Below, piece after piece: positions 38,572 through 47,645 of a stretch of 64,000 bases of DNA; position 1 is the first letter of the stretch; each line of letters opens with the position of its first letter. Under the pieces are notes generated by a model. The model ran no database searches. It was not told the DNA's origin and saw nothing but the letters and a program-made list of their open reading frames with translations. Source of the DNA: JADKAV01 sp963818505 (lineage in GTDB: Bacteria; Actinomycetota; Actinomycetes; S36-B12; UBA10799); contig CAWFSJ010000005.1 of NCBI GenBank assembly GCA_963818505.1, forward strand, positions 1,240,001-1,304,000, written 5' to 3'. Position numbers and translations under genes: made by a program.

Positions 38572-40209
38572 CTACAGGCCGGGGTCACGGCCTGTGACTG
38601 AACGGTACAGTTCGCGGGCCTCGTGCCCGAATAGTGTTGGCAGTCGCTGCGCGTCTGGCATGAGCAACTCATCGGCGCCGAAACCGACGTGTACGCGGCC
38701 GTTGTAGCTGAACATGCAGATGGTCATCGGCTGATCGCCTGAACTGGGTGCCCAGCCGAGCATGGAGTCAACCGGAGTTCCGGCGAGGGCGACCTGGCTG
38801 CTGGGTCCGGGCACGTTGGTCAGCACACCCACTGCCTTGTTCGCCACGAAGTTGGTCAGAAACACACTGAGCCGTTCGGGAGACTCCGAGACGATCCTTT
38901 GCACGCCGAAAGTCATGACCGCCTCGTGGGAGTTCTTGATCTTGTTGATCCGCCGGTTGACCTCCTGCAGGCGTTGTTTCGGGTCGTCGATGTTCAAGGG
39001 CATTTCGAACGCGATCAGCGCGAAGTGGTTGCCGAGTTCCTCGGGCATCTTGGCGTCGAAGGGTTTGAGGCTCACGGGGATCATCCACATGACCTGCGAG
39101 ATCTGCTCGTCGTGTTCGGCCAAGTACGCCTGCAGTGTGCCGGCGACCATCGTGAGCAGAACGTCGTTGACTGTGGTGCGGGAGCGGCGGCTGATCTCCT
39201 TGATCTTGTCAAGCGAGAAGGCGTCCATCCAGTGCGCCGACTTCTCAATGCCAGGGGTACCGCTCCAGACGGTCTGCACGCTCGGGCGCGACAAGCCGAT
39301 CTTGGCAACCGAGGACATCGTGTTGGTCGCGTCCTCGGGCATGGGCGTGTATGCCGCGAACACGTCGAGGAGTCTGCCGGGGTCCCCGACGATGTCCAGT
39401 GCCTCATCGAGCATCGCCTGGCTGCGGGTGGCCGCACTGACGGCGGCGTCCTTGACCTGCCCAGGGGCGGCAACCAAGGCGCCCGGGATGGCCTTCGCCG
39501 CACCCACCGGGTCGGTCACGATCGAGGCCACTTGCCCGGCTGCCTGCTTGCCAGCATCGGCTGCTGCTTCGACATTGGCCCGCACGGTGTCGGCGGCGTC
39601 ACGCGTGGTGTCCGCGGCCTTCTGTCCAACTGCGGCGACGCTCGCGCGGGTCCTGTCCAGCGTGCCCGCCGTCTCCCGTGTCGGGTCCCCCTGCCGCCCA
39701 CGACCGACGGTTGCTCCGACTTCGGCCTCCCCGTCGATGGGGTCGCACAGCCCGAAGATGACTTGGGTGAGACGCACCCCGTCGGCGATGGAGTGATGGA
39801 TGCGGCTCAGAATCGCAGCCCCCAGGTCGTTGCCGTCCTCATCCACCACCGAGTCGATGAAGTGGAACTGCCACAGCGGTTTCGACCGGCTCAGGGGTCT
39901 GCTGCGCTGACTGGCCACGTACTGCTGCACGTCGTCGAGGGTCAGAGGCTGGGGCAGATCCGGTTGGATCAAATGGTTCTCGATGTCAAAAGCCGGGTCC
40001 TGCTGCCAGACGTACCCGTCCTTGTTCTTGACCGCTTTCGCTGAGAATACGGGGAACTTCGACACCATCCGCTCGTCGATGACCGCCGCAACCGCGTCCC
40101 AGTCCGGGGTCTCGCGGAACCAGAGCAGTGAATCGATGATCATCAAGTTGTTCGGGCGGTCCATGTTCAGCCAAAGGGCATCCTGGACGCTGATGGGCAT
40201 GTCAGTCAT
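38572..40209 (-). CDS. WS/DGAT-type acyltransferase with helical insertion
   Basis: 545 aa wax ester synthase/diacylglycerol acyltransferase relative, joining acyl-CoA to an alcohol or diacylglycerol. The catalytic HHSIADG is at residues 138-144, and the C-terminal NVPGPSSQVALAGTPV block is typical. Family members are about 450-480 aa; here an Ala-rich, charged insert lies at about residues 165-265 (TLDRTRASVAAVGQKAADT, TRDAADTVRANVEAAADAGK), resembling LEA or phasin-like amphipathic helices that coat lipid surfaces. The ATG at 40209 is used; the open frame runs further but over an unrelated gene. Confidence 0.9.
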   Translation of the reverse strand: MTDMPISVQDALWLNMDRPNNLMIIDSLLWFRETPDWDAVAAVIDERMVSKFPVFSAKAVKNKDGYVWQQDPAFDIENHLIQPDLPQPLTLDDVQQYVASQRSRPLSRSKPLWQFHFIDSVVDEDGNDLGAAILSRIHHSIADGVRLTQVIFGLCDPIDGEAEVGATVGRGRQGDPTRETAGTLDRTRASVAAVGQKAADTTRDAADTVRANVEAAADAGKQAAGQVASIVTDPVGAAKAIPGALVAAPGQVKDAAVSAATRSQAMLDEALDIVGDPGRLLDVFAAYTPMPEDATNTMSSVAKIGLSRPSVQTVWSGTPGIEKSAHWMDAFSLDKIKEISRRSRTTVNDVLLTMVAGTLQAYLAEHDEQISQVMWMIPVSLKPFDAKMPEELGNHFALIAFEMPLNIDDPKQRLQEVNRRINKIKNSHEAVMTFGVQRIVSESPERLSVFLTNFVANKAVGVLTNVPGPSSQVALAGTPVDSMLGWAPSSGDQPMTICMFSYNGRVHVGFGADELLMPDAQRLPTLFGHEARELYRSVTGRDPGL

Positions 40210-40246
40210 GGGCAGAACGTAACAGCCGCCGCAGTCGGCTTGACGA

Positions 40247-41215
40247 TCACTGCAGCTGCAACAGAACCTTGCCGCGTGCCTGCCTGTCTTCCAGGGCGTG
40301 CAAGGCAGCGCCGACGTCGTCGAGTCCGACGGTCCGGTCGATGACCGGCCGCAGCGTTCCGGCCCGCAGCATCGGCAGCAGGTCCGCCCACTGCTCCTGC
40401 AGGTACTCCAGGCGTGGGAGCCAGAACGCGCCCCATCCCACACCCACCACCGAGATGTTGTTGAGCAGCAGGCGGTTGACTTTGACGGTGGGGATCTCGC
40501 CCGCGGTGAAACCGATGACCAGTAGACGGCCCTCTGCAGCCAAGCATCGCAGGGAGTCGGTCATCCGGTCCCCACCGACGGGGTCGACCACGATGTCCAC
40601 GCCGCGGCCGTCCGTGAGGCCCTTAACCTCAGCTAAGAAACCCTCGGCGAGGACGCAGTGGTCGGCGCCGGCCTGCTGGGCAGTCGCGGCCTTGGTGCTG
40701 TCCGAAACAACAGCGATCACCTGCGCGCCGTTGGCCTTGGCGAACTGGATGGCCGCGGTGCCGATCCCGCCTGCGGCGCCGTGAACCAGGACCGTCTCGC
40801 CCGCAGTGAGCCTCGCGCGACGGGCCAGCGCGAAGTGGACGGTCAAGTAGTTCATCGGCAGTCCGGCGCCGGCCTCCAGCTCCACCTCATCGGGCAGTGC
40901 GAACACCATCCGTGGATCGGTGACGACGACCTGCGAGAAGCCGCCCAGGCCAGGGAAGGCTGCCACACGATCGCCCGGCGCGAAGCCACTGCCGACCGGC
41001 GCTGAGCGAACCACCCCTGACACCTCGCTGCCCGGGATGAAGGGCGGCGGGGGTTTGATCTGGTACAGCCCACGTGTGAGTAGGACGTCCGGGAACGTGA
41101 CGCCCGCGTAGGCCACGTCGATGACCACCTGCTCGGCTGTCGGGGTCGGCTCGCGGACCTCGCGGACCTCGACGTGATCGGGGCCGTCAAGGGTGACTAC
41201 TTGGGCTGCGCGCAT
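40247..41215 (-). CDS. NADPH:quinone oxidoreductase-like MDR protein
   Basis: 322 aa zinc-free medium-chain dehydrogenase/reductase. Rossmann motif HGAAGGIGTAAIQ near residue 145, substrate half with AGVTFPDVLLTRGLYQIKPPPPFIPGSEVSG (residues 37-67, split), and no zinc-site cysteines. Likely reduces quinones or enoyl compounds with NADPH. TAGGCT (41222-41227) ends 6 nt before the ATG. The wax-synthase-like gene follows 37 nt downstream. Confidence 0.88.
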   Translation of the reverse strand: MRAAQVVTLDGPDHVEVREVREPTPTAEQVVIDVAYAGVTFPDVLLTRGLYQIKPPPPFIPGSEVSGVVRSAPVGSGFAPGDRVAAFPGLGGFSQVVVTDPRMVFALPDEVELEAGAGLPMNYLTVHFALARRARLTAGETVLVHGAAGGIGTAAIQFAKANGAQVIAVVSDSTKAATAQQAGADHCVLAEGFLAEVKGLTDGRGVDIVVDPVGGDRMTDSLRCLAAEGRLLVIGFTAGEIPTVKVNRLLLNNISVVGVGWGAFWLPRLEYLQEQWADLLPMLRAGTLRPVIDRTVGLDDVGAALHALEDRQARGKVLLQLQ

Positions 41216-41221
41216 AGTGCG

Positions 41222-41227
41222 AGCCTA
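41222..41227 (-). promoter_or_regulatory. Leaderless -10 box of the MDR oxidoreductase
   Basis: TAGGCT on the minus strand, six bases before the ATG at 41215. Confidence 0.55.
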
Positions 41228-41272
41228 GGCGCTGCTCTGGCGCGGGCGGGCCAGGCGTACAACGATGGTGGC

Positions 41273-43213
41273 GTGGCAAACCGACTCGCCGATGCGATCT
41301 CGCCCTACCTGCGCCAGCACCAGGACAACCCCGTCCAATGGTGGCAGTGGGAGGACGCCGCCTTCGACGAGGCTCGCGTGCGAGACGTGCCTGTTCTGCT
41401 CAGCGTCGGGTATTCCGCGTGCCATTGGTGTCACGTCATGGCTCATGAGTCCTTCGAGGATCCCGTAACGGCCGACTTCATGAACGAGCGCTTCGTGAGC
41501 ATCAAGGTCGACCGGGAGGAGCGCCCGGACATCGACGCGGTCTACATGGCCGCCACCACCGCGCTGACCGGGCAAGGCGGCTGGCCGATGACCGTGTTCC
41601 TCGATCACGACCGTCAGCCCTTCTACGCCGGCACCTACTTCCCGCCCGAACCGCGCAGCGGCATGCCCAGTTTCCGGCTGGTTCTCGAGGCCATCGCCGA
41701 CGCCTGGGTGGAGCGTCGTGAGGACATCGCGGCCACAGCGGCCAAACTCAGCCAGCGGCTGGCCGGGGGAGTCCCGCAGGCCAAGGATGTGGACGGCGGC
41801 ATCTCCGACCGCGCCCTGCAGGTGCTGGCGGCGTCCTTCGACTCCCGTTTCGGGGGTTTTGGTGGCGCGCCGAAGTTCCCGCAACCGATGGTGCACGAGT
41901 ACCTGCTGCGACGCTACGCGCGCTGCGGTGACGCGGTGGCGCTTCAGATGGTGGAGACCACCCTCACCCGGATGGCAACCGGCGGCATCTACGACCAATT
42001 GGCAGGCGGTTTCGCGCGCTACAGCGTCGACTCGCGATGGCTGGTGCCGCACTTCGAGAAGATGCTCTACGACAACGCGCTTCTGATGCGGGTGTACCTG
42101 CACTGGTGGCGGGCGACCGGTTCAGCGTTGGCGCGGCGGGTGGTTGAGCAGACCGCTCAATTCCTGTTGAGCGAGATGCTCACGTCAGAGGGGTGTTTCG
42201 CGGCGTCGCTGGACGCGGATTCGGAGGGTCGCGAAGGCGCCTTCTACGTGTGGACGCCCGATCAGGTGTTGGCGGCCGGGGGCGATCCTGATCTGCTGGG
42301 AGTGAGTGCCGAAGGCACATTTGAGCATGGGACGTCTGTCCTGCAGTTGTTGGCCGAACCCGGACCCGACTGGCCGTCGGTGCGTGCGCGGATGCGGCAG
42401 CAGCGGGAGTTGAGGCCGCGGCCGGCTCGCGACGACAAGGTGGTTCTTGCCTGGAACGCCTGGACCGTCAGCGCCCTGGCAGAGGCGGGCGCCTTGCTTG
42501 ACCGTCCTGAATGGATCGAGGCGGCTGTGCGCTGCCGCGACTTCCTGTGGTCCACGCACATGCACGGGGGGCAGCTGTACCGGATCTCGCGTGACGGTGT
42601 GCGTGCCGATGCGCTGGCGGTCCTTGAGGATCATGCGGCGCTGGCGCTGGCCGAATTCACCCTTGCCGGAGTCACCGGGGGTGAGCCGACCGCCGGTTTG
42701 GAACTGGTCGAAGGGCTTGGGCCGGCCTTCCTGGACGAGGGTCGGGACTCGCTGGCAGGCGACGTTCTGGCCACGGGTCCCGACATGTTCGACAACGCCA
42801 CACCGTCCGGTTGGAGCCTGGCGGCTGAGGCCTTGCTGACCGCCTCGGCCCTGACCTCGCAGTTCGGGGACAGGGACCGTGCCGTGCAGGTGCTCGGTCA
42901 AGCCGCGCACCTGGGCGGGCACCCGCAGTTCTGGGGTCACGGATTGTCGGTGCTCGAGGCCGTGTTGGATGGGCCGCGAGAGGTCGCCGTGATCGCAGAC
43001 GTCGGCTCGCCCATGCACCGGGTCGCGCTCGCGGCTACGGCCCCGGGTGCGGTGGTCGCTCTGAGCGGGCCCTTGACCCTCGGTCGGCCCAAGGTGGAAG
43101 GCAAGGACACGGCTTATGTGTGCCGAGGGTTCGTGTGCGACGCCCCGACAACCGATCCCGAGGTTCTCGCCAGGCAGGTGCTTGCGTCGCGGGGTTCGGG
43201 GGCGGTTGGTTAG
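41273..43213 (+). CDS. YyaL-type thioredoxin-domain protein (DUF255)
   Basis: 646 aa from a GTG. N-terminal DUF255 thioredoxin-like domain with NPVQWWQW and the redox motif ACHWCHVM (about residues 48-55), then a six-hairpin glycosidase-like domain with KFPQPMVHEYLLRR, GGIYDQLAGGFARYSVD and EKMLYDNA. The family (spermatogenesis-associated protein 20 relatives) is widespread and not biochemically settled. The frame is open further upstream over the MDR gene's start; the GTG at 41273 is next to the conserved NRLADAISPYLRQH opening. The stop codon lies inside the left arm of a family 1 palindrome. Confidence 0.88.
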   Translation: MANRLADAISPYLRQHQDNPVQWWQWEDAAFDEARVRDVPVLLSVGYSACHWCHVMAHESFEDPVTADFMNERFVSIKVDREERPDIDAVYMAATTALTGQGGWPMTVFLDHDRQPFYAGTYFPPEPRSGMPSFRLVLEAIADAWVERREDIAATAAKLSQRLAGGVPQAKDVDGGISDRALQVLAASFDSRFGGFGGAPKFPQPMVHEYLLRRYARCGDAVALQMVETTLTRMATGGIYDQLAGGFARYSVDSRWLVPHFEKMLYDNALLMRVYLHWWRATGSALARRVVEQTAQFLLSEMLTSEGCFAASLDADSEGREGAFYVWTPDQVLAAGGDPDLLGVSAEGTFEHGTSVLQLLAEPGPDWPSVRARMRQQRELRPRPARDDKVVLAWNAWTVSALAEAGALLDRPEWIEAAVRCRDFLWSTHMHGGQLYRISRDGVRADALAVLEDHAALALAEFTLAGVTGGEPTAGLELVEGLGPAFLDEGRDSLAGDVLATGPDMFDNATPSGWSLAAEALLTASALTSQFGDRDRAVQVLGQAAHLGGHPQFWGHGLSVLEAVLDGPREVAVIADVGSPMHRVALAATAPGAVVALSGPLTLGRPKVEGKDTAYVCRGFVCDAPTTDPEVLARQVLASRGSGAVG

Positions 43214-43275
43214 AGGTTGTGCTGTTGGTTAGCGGAAACACGCGTTGATTCGCTAACCAACAGCACAACCTCTAA
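43210..43275. repeat. 66-bp dispersed palindrome, family 1, copy 2
   Basis: Arms 43210-43234 and 43251-43275 are perfect 25-bp inverted repeats; flanking TGG/CCA extends them to 28 bp. It overlaps the TAG of the YyaL-type gene and separates it from the convergent epoxide-hydrolase-like gene, so it is well placed as a bidirectional terminator. Confidence 0.95.
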
Positions 43276-43290
43276 CCAGGGGGCTTGAGG

Positions 43291-44151
43291 CTAACCACGA
43301 GGCCGGTCTGCCGGCCCCAGCCAGTCGAGCATCGCAGCGGTGACCTGCTCGGGGGCCTCGTTCTGCACGAAATGCCCCGCCTGCTCGATTAGGACCAACT
43401 TCGCCTCGTTGCCGTAGGCGATGGCGCGACGCAGTGACTGTGGCGAGATGGACTCCAGGCCGATGAACTGGTCCTCTACACCCCAGATGATCAGGATGGG
43501 TAGCGCGATCGGTGGAAGCTTGCGTGCCGCCCTCGGGTGGCGCAGTGCGCCGCGGTACCAGTTCACGGGACCGGTCGCGTCGGCTGGCGTCGCGAACGCG
43601 GCGCGGTACGGGGCGAGGTTCTCGTCGTTCCAAACGCTGCGGTTGAACGAACCGCCGACGATGGCCCCGGGCATGTGCTTGACCACGAACTTCTCCGGGA
43701 TCACCGGGAGCTGGAACAAGAGCATGTACCAGGACTTGAGCATTTGCGACGGGTTGGTCATCAGTTCGTGGGCCAACACCGCGGGCGGCGGGCAGTTCAT
43801 GATGATCAGGCTGTCAACCCGATCGGGGAAGAGGTGAGCGACGGTCCAGGCTGCCCCACCGCCCCAGTCATGGCCCACGACCACGGCCTTCTCCGCGCCC
43901 ATCGCGTCAATCATCGCCACAGCGTCGGCCGCGAGGTCGGCGGTCGCGTACGAGCCGTCCTTGACCGAACCTGCGTAGCCCCGTTGGTTCGGGGCCAATA
44001 CCCGGTAGCCCGCCTGCACCAGCGCGGGGATCTGGTTGTGCCACGAGACGTTCAATTCGGGGAACCCGTGAAGTAGAAGGACCAAAGGCCCGTTCTCGGG
44101 GCCTTCGATGATGGACTCGAAGTCACCGCGGTCGGTGTGCAGCAGGGTCAT
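43291..44151 (-). CDS. Epoxide-hydrolase-like alpha/beta hydrolase
   Basis: 286 aa. Motifs of the epoxide hydrolase/haloalkane dehalogenase group: HGFPE (oxyanion region), nucleophile elbow GHDWGGGAAW near residue 93 with Asp as nucleophile, WGVEDQFIG (acid region) and GHFVQNE with the catalytic His. It probably opens epoxides to diols. GACGAT lies six bases before the ATG. Confidence 0.88.
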   Translation of the reverse strand: MTLLHTDRGDFESIIEGPENGPLVLLLHGFPELNVSWHNQIPALVQAGYRVLAPNQRGYAGSVKDGSYATADLAADAVAMIDAMGAEKAVVVGHDWGGGAAWTVAHLFPDRVDSLIIMNCPPPAVLAHELMTNPSQMLKSWYMLLFQLPVIPEKFVVKHMPGAIVGGSFNRSVWNDENLAPYRAAFATPADATGPVNWYRGALRHPRAARKLPPIALPILIIWGVEDQFIGLESISPQSLRRAIAYGNEAKLVLIEQAGHFVQNEAPEQVTAAMLDWLGPADRPRG

Positions 44152-44566
44152 GGCCCCATCGTCTCACCGAGGCATCGCCCCCCACATGAGCGAGGGACGA
44201 TGCTGCTGGCTATTCGACCGTCTTCCAGGTGACCATGGCCCCGCGCGGTACCGACTTGAGCGAGCCTTCGCGCACGGACCACTTGGCGTTGCCGTAGGGC
44301 GTGACCATGTGCATCTTGACAGGGGTGGGCTGCGGTTGACAGGGGTGAACCGCGGCGGAACCTGATCGAGCAGCTCATGCAGGAGGGCCAGAAGGCTGGG
44401 GAACTGCGCCAGGTAGCCTGCGCTGCGGCGATCTCGGCATTGAGCACCGGGCTCTACCTCCAGGATCAGCCCGGGATGTACGCATGGATCGGTCCGGCGC
44501 GCGCCGGGCACGTCGGTGTTCGACGTGATCTGGCCATTGATCGCGGCGGACTGAACCCCCGCGGCA
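44152..44566. other. Unassigned 415-bp gap with 12-bp direct repeat
   Basis: No convincing gene. TTGACAGGGGTG occurs twice (44316-44327 and 44336-44347), 20 bp apart. On the minus strand a 34-codon frame (44210-44314) reads MVTPYGNAKWSVREGSLKSV then PRGAMVTWKTVE; it looks protein-like, with a faint likeness to DUF2188, but has no ribosome site. On the plus strand NLIEQLMQEGQKAGELRQV (about 44360-44420) also looks like a helix but has no start. These may be gene remnants. Confidence 0.45.
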
Positions 44567-45298
44567 TCAACCCACGAGCGCGGTGGCCACCGCGGGCAGT
44601 GCCTCGCCGATGGGATCGCGGAGCACCACATCGGCCTGCTCGTCGTACGGCGTGGGGCTGGCATTGATGATCGCCAAATGCCGGGGCATGTCTGCCAATC
44701 CTGCGGCGGGCATCACCTGCAAGGTGGTTCCGACTGCAACGAGGAGATCAGCGGTCCGGGCGGCCTTGATCGCGGCGTCGAGAATGGACGCGTCAAGGTG
44801 CTGGCCGAAGGAGATCGTGGCGGTCTTGAGGATCCCGCCGCAAACCAGGCAGCGCGGATCGGGCTCCTCGCGCTGCATGGTGATCAGCGTCGGCGTGTGA
44901 TCCCCGCAGGACAGGCACTCGATCTCCCAGATGGTTCCGTGCAGTTCGAGGACGTCGGTGGATCCGGCGAGTTGGTGCAGCCCGTCGATGTTCTGGGTGA
45001 TGATCGGCCCGAGCCGGCCGGCCCTTTGCAAGTCGGTCAGCGCCAGGTGGCCTGGGTTCGGTTGTGCGTTCCAAACCGGATGGTTGCGTCGGCCTTCCCA
45101 CGCGCGAAGGCGGATCTGCGGGTCGTTGAGGTAGGACTCGATGTCGAACATCGCAGCGGAGTCCGGATTCTTGGTCCAGAGCCCGTTGGGCCCGCGGAAG
45201 TCGGGTATTCCGCTGTCCGTGCTGGTTCCTGCCCCGCTGAGGACAACGACGCGCTCGCAGCGACCCCACAGGTCGATGAGGCCGTCGATGTCGGTCAT
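44567..45298 (-). CDS. cobB: Sirtuin NAD-dependent protein deacylase
   Basis: 243 aa Sir2 protein, removing acyl groups from lysines at the cost of NAD. GAGTSTDSGIPDFRG at residues 22-36 binds NAD, TQNIDGLH follows, the catalytic His is in LELHGTI, and two Cys pairs (CLSC and CLVC) bind zinc. The ATG at 45298 is next to the domain start; an upstream GTG-type extension is not conserved. Sequence layout resembles the actinobacterial class of bacterial sirtuins. Confidence 0.93.
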   Translation of the reverse strand: MTDIDGLIDLWGRCERVVVLSGAGTSTDSGIPDFRGPNGLWTKNPDSAAMFDIESYLNDPQIRLRAWEGRRNHPVWNAQPNPGHLALTDLQRAGRLGPIITQNIDGLHQLAGSTDVLELHGTIWEIECLSCGDHTPTLITMQREEPDPRCLVCGGILKTATISFGQHLDASILDAAIKAARTADLLVAVGTTLQVMPAAGLADMPRHLAIINASPTPYDEQADVVLRDPIGEALPAVATALVG

Positions 45299-45343
45299 GT
45301 GATCCAAAGTACCCGCGCAATGCTGAACCACCCCCGCGGAGGT

Positions 45344-47634
45344 TCAGGCTGGGTCGCGCCAGCGGCTCACGACTCGTGAGGTGATCAGGACCAGGAACGC
45401 GCCGCCCGCGCCAATGACAACCGTGGCCACGCCTTCCTTGTCCGGCGAGATGCTCAAGGCGAAAAGTTCCGACAGCGCAGGGATGAACAGCACGAGCAGG
45501 AACGCTGCGATCATCGAACCCACGATGGCCGCGCGGATCGGGTTCATGGGCCGGGCGGACACGGCCAGGACTGTGATCGTGACCATGAACAGCGCGATGG
45601 TGGCGTCAACGCGCGCCTCCTCCACGTCGCGCAGTTGCAGGGCCGCGTAGTAGGCGGCGAAGGCGGTTGCAGCGGCGATCGCTCCGCACGGCACCGCGAA
45701 GACCATCACGCGCTTGAAGAAGCCCGGCCGGAAGCGTTCGGTGTTGGGCATCAGCGCCAAGAAGAAACCAGGGATCCCGATGGTGAGTGCGCTGATGAGG
45801 GTCAGATGCCTCGGCAGGAATGGGAAGGGGAGTGCGGTCAGTCCCACGGCGAGTGCGAGGAGCAGCGCGTACATGCTCTTGGTCAGGAAGACGTCCGACA
45901 CTCGCTCGATGTTGCCCAGGATCCGTCTGCCTTCGGCCACGACTGAGGGCAGGCTCGACCACTTGCTGTCCATGAGCACGATCTGGGCGACGGCTCGGGT
46001 TGCCGACGACCCCGAACCCATGGCGATCCCCAGGTCGGCGCGCTTCAGCGCGAGCACGTCGTTGACCCCGTCGCCGGTCATCGCCACCGTGTGCCCGTTG
46101 GTCCGCAGAGCGTCGACCATGTCCTGCTTCTGGTCGGGATTGACCCGGCCGAAGACGCTGGCCTCCTCCACAGCGGCCACCGGGTCCTGTCGGCGCGCAT
46201 CCACCGGGTGGTCGGCGCCGGGCACGCCGGCACGGGCGGCGATCGCCCCGACCGTCTCCGCGTTGTCCCCTGAGATGACCTTGAGCGCCACCCCTTGCTC
46301 CAGGAAGTAGCCGACCGTCTCGGCGGCGTCGGTTCGCAGTTGCTGATCTATGACGATGAGGGCTTGCGGCTGGACGACCGGCAGGGGTTCTTCGGCGCGC
46401 ACCGTCGCCTGCGCCCTGGCCAGCAGCAGGACCCGCGCCCCGGTCGCCGACCACTTCTGGGTGTCTACGGATTCGTCGACCACGTCGGGTGCGCCGATCA
46501 CGTACCAGGCGTCGTCAATGAGCCCGGCCGACCACTTTCGTGCGGAGGAGAACGGGATGCTCTCCACAACAGGCGGGCCGCCGGTGTACTGCCGGCCCAC
46601 AGCCAGCATCGTCGGGTTCGGGTGTTCCTCGGCCGAGGCGAGGGCCGCCAGCACCGGTGCCGGGTCGGCGTCGCCGATTTGGACGACCTCTTCGACAGAC
46701 ATGCCAGGGGCTGTCAGGGTTCCGGTCTTGTCCACGCACACGATGTCGACTCGCGCCAACGTCTCGACGGCGGGCATCTCCTGTACCAGCGCCTGTCGTT
46801 GGGCAAGGCGCAGCACGCCCACGGCCATGGCGATGCTGGTCAGCAGCACCAGGCCCTCCGGCACCATCGTCACGACTCCGGCGATGGCCCCGCGCACGGC
46901 CTCCTTGAGGGTTTGGTCGGCCAACAACTGGCTGTAGGTCAGCAGGGCGCCGACGGGGATCAGGGCGAAGCTGATGTAGCGGATGAACCGGTTGATCGAG
47001 TCTCGCAACTCCGAACTGGTGCGTTGGAACTGGCGGGCTTGTTCGGTCAGACGCCCTGCGAAAGACTCGGCCCCCACGCGGGTCACTGTGTAGGCGGCTG
47101 ATCCGGACACGACGAATGAGCCTGACATCAGTTCTTCTCCCGCGGCCTTGGCCACCGGGTCCGCCTCGCCCGTCAGCAGGCTCTCGTCGACCTCGAGGCC
47201 AGTGGCCCGCAGGACCACCCCGTCGACGGCGATCTGGTCGCCAGAGGAGAGCAGCGCGAGGTCATCGATCACCAGTTCGCGCAGGCCGATCTCCGTCTCA
47301 ACGCCGTCGCGGACGACCACGGGTCGGGCTTCGTTCAATACGGACAACTTCGCCAAGACGCGCGCGCTGCGGTACTCCTGGATCGTGCCGATGAGCGAGT
47401 TTGCCACGATCACGAAACCGAATAGCGCGTCCTGCCAGGGGGCGACGAAGATCATCACCGCCCACAGCGACCCGATCAAAGCATTGAAGGGCGTGAGGAT
47501 GTTCGCGGCCAGGATGCTGCCGAGACTTCGGCTGCCCTTGTCGCGGACATCGTTGACTCGTCCGTCGGCAACACGCTCGCGGACTTGGGCGCTAGTCAGG
47601 CCCTGTTGGCTGAGGGAGGTTTCGATAGCCCCAC
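45344..47634 (-). CDS. ctpE: CtpE-like P-type ATPase, probable frameshift at its start
   Basis: About 763 aa if repaired. Conserved parts: LTGEADPV, phosphorylation motif VCVDKTGTLT, helix 4 motif VPEGLVLL, hinge motif MTGDGVNDVLALKRADLGIAMGSG (split). It matches the CtpE type, a calcium importer in mycobacteria. The frame opens directly after a TGA with no ATG, GTG or TTG before conserved GLTSAQVRERVADGRVND; adding one G to the GGGG run at 47628-47631 joins a GTG at 47634 (MGAIETSLSQQG). The first in-frame start as sequenced (47479) would cut about 50 conserved residues. Confidence 0.88.
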
Positions 47635-47645
47635 GGTAGTGATTT

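Noticed and set aside
44377..44667. 96-aa plus-strand frame next to the sirtuin gene
   Set aside because: No ribosome site or leaderless box; its second half is antisense to the sirtuin and turns Arg-rich. Only the first 30 residues look protein-like.
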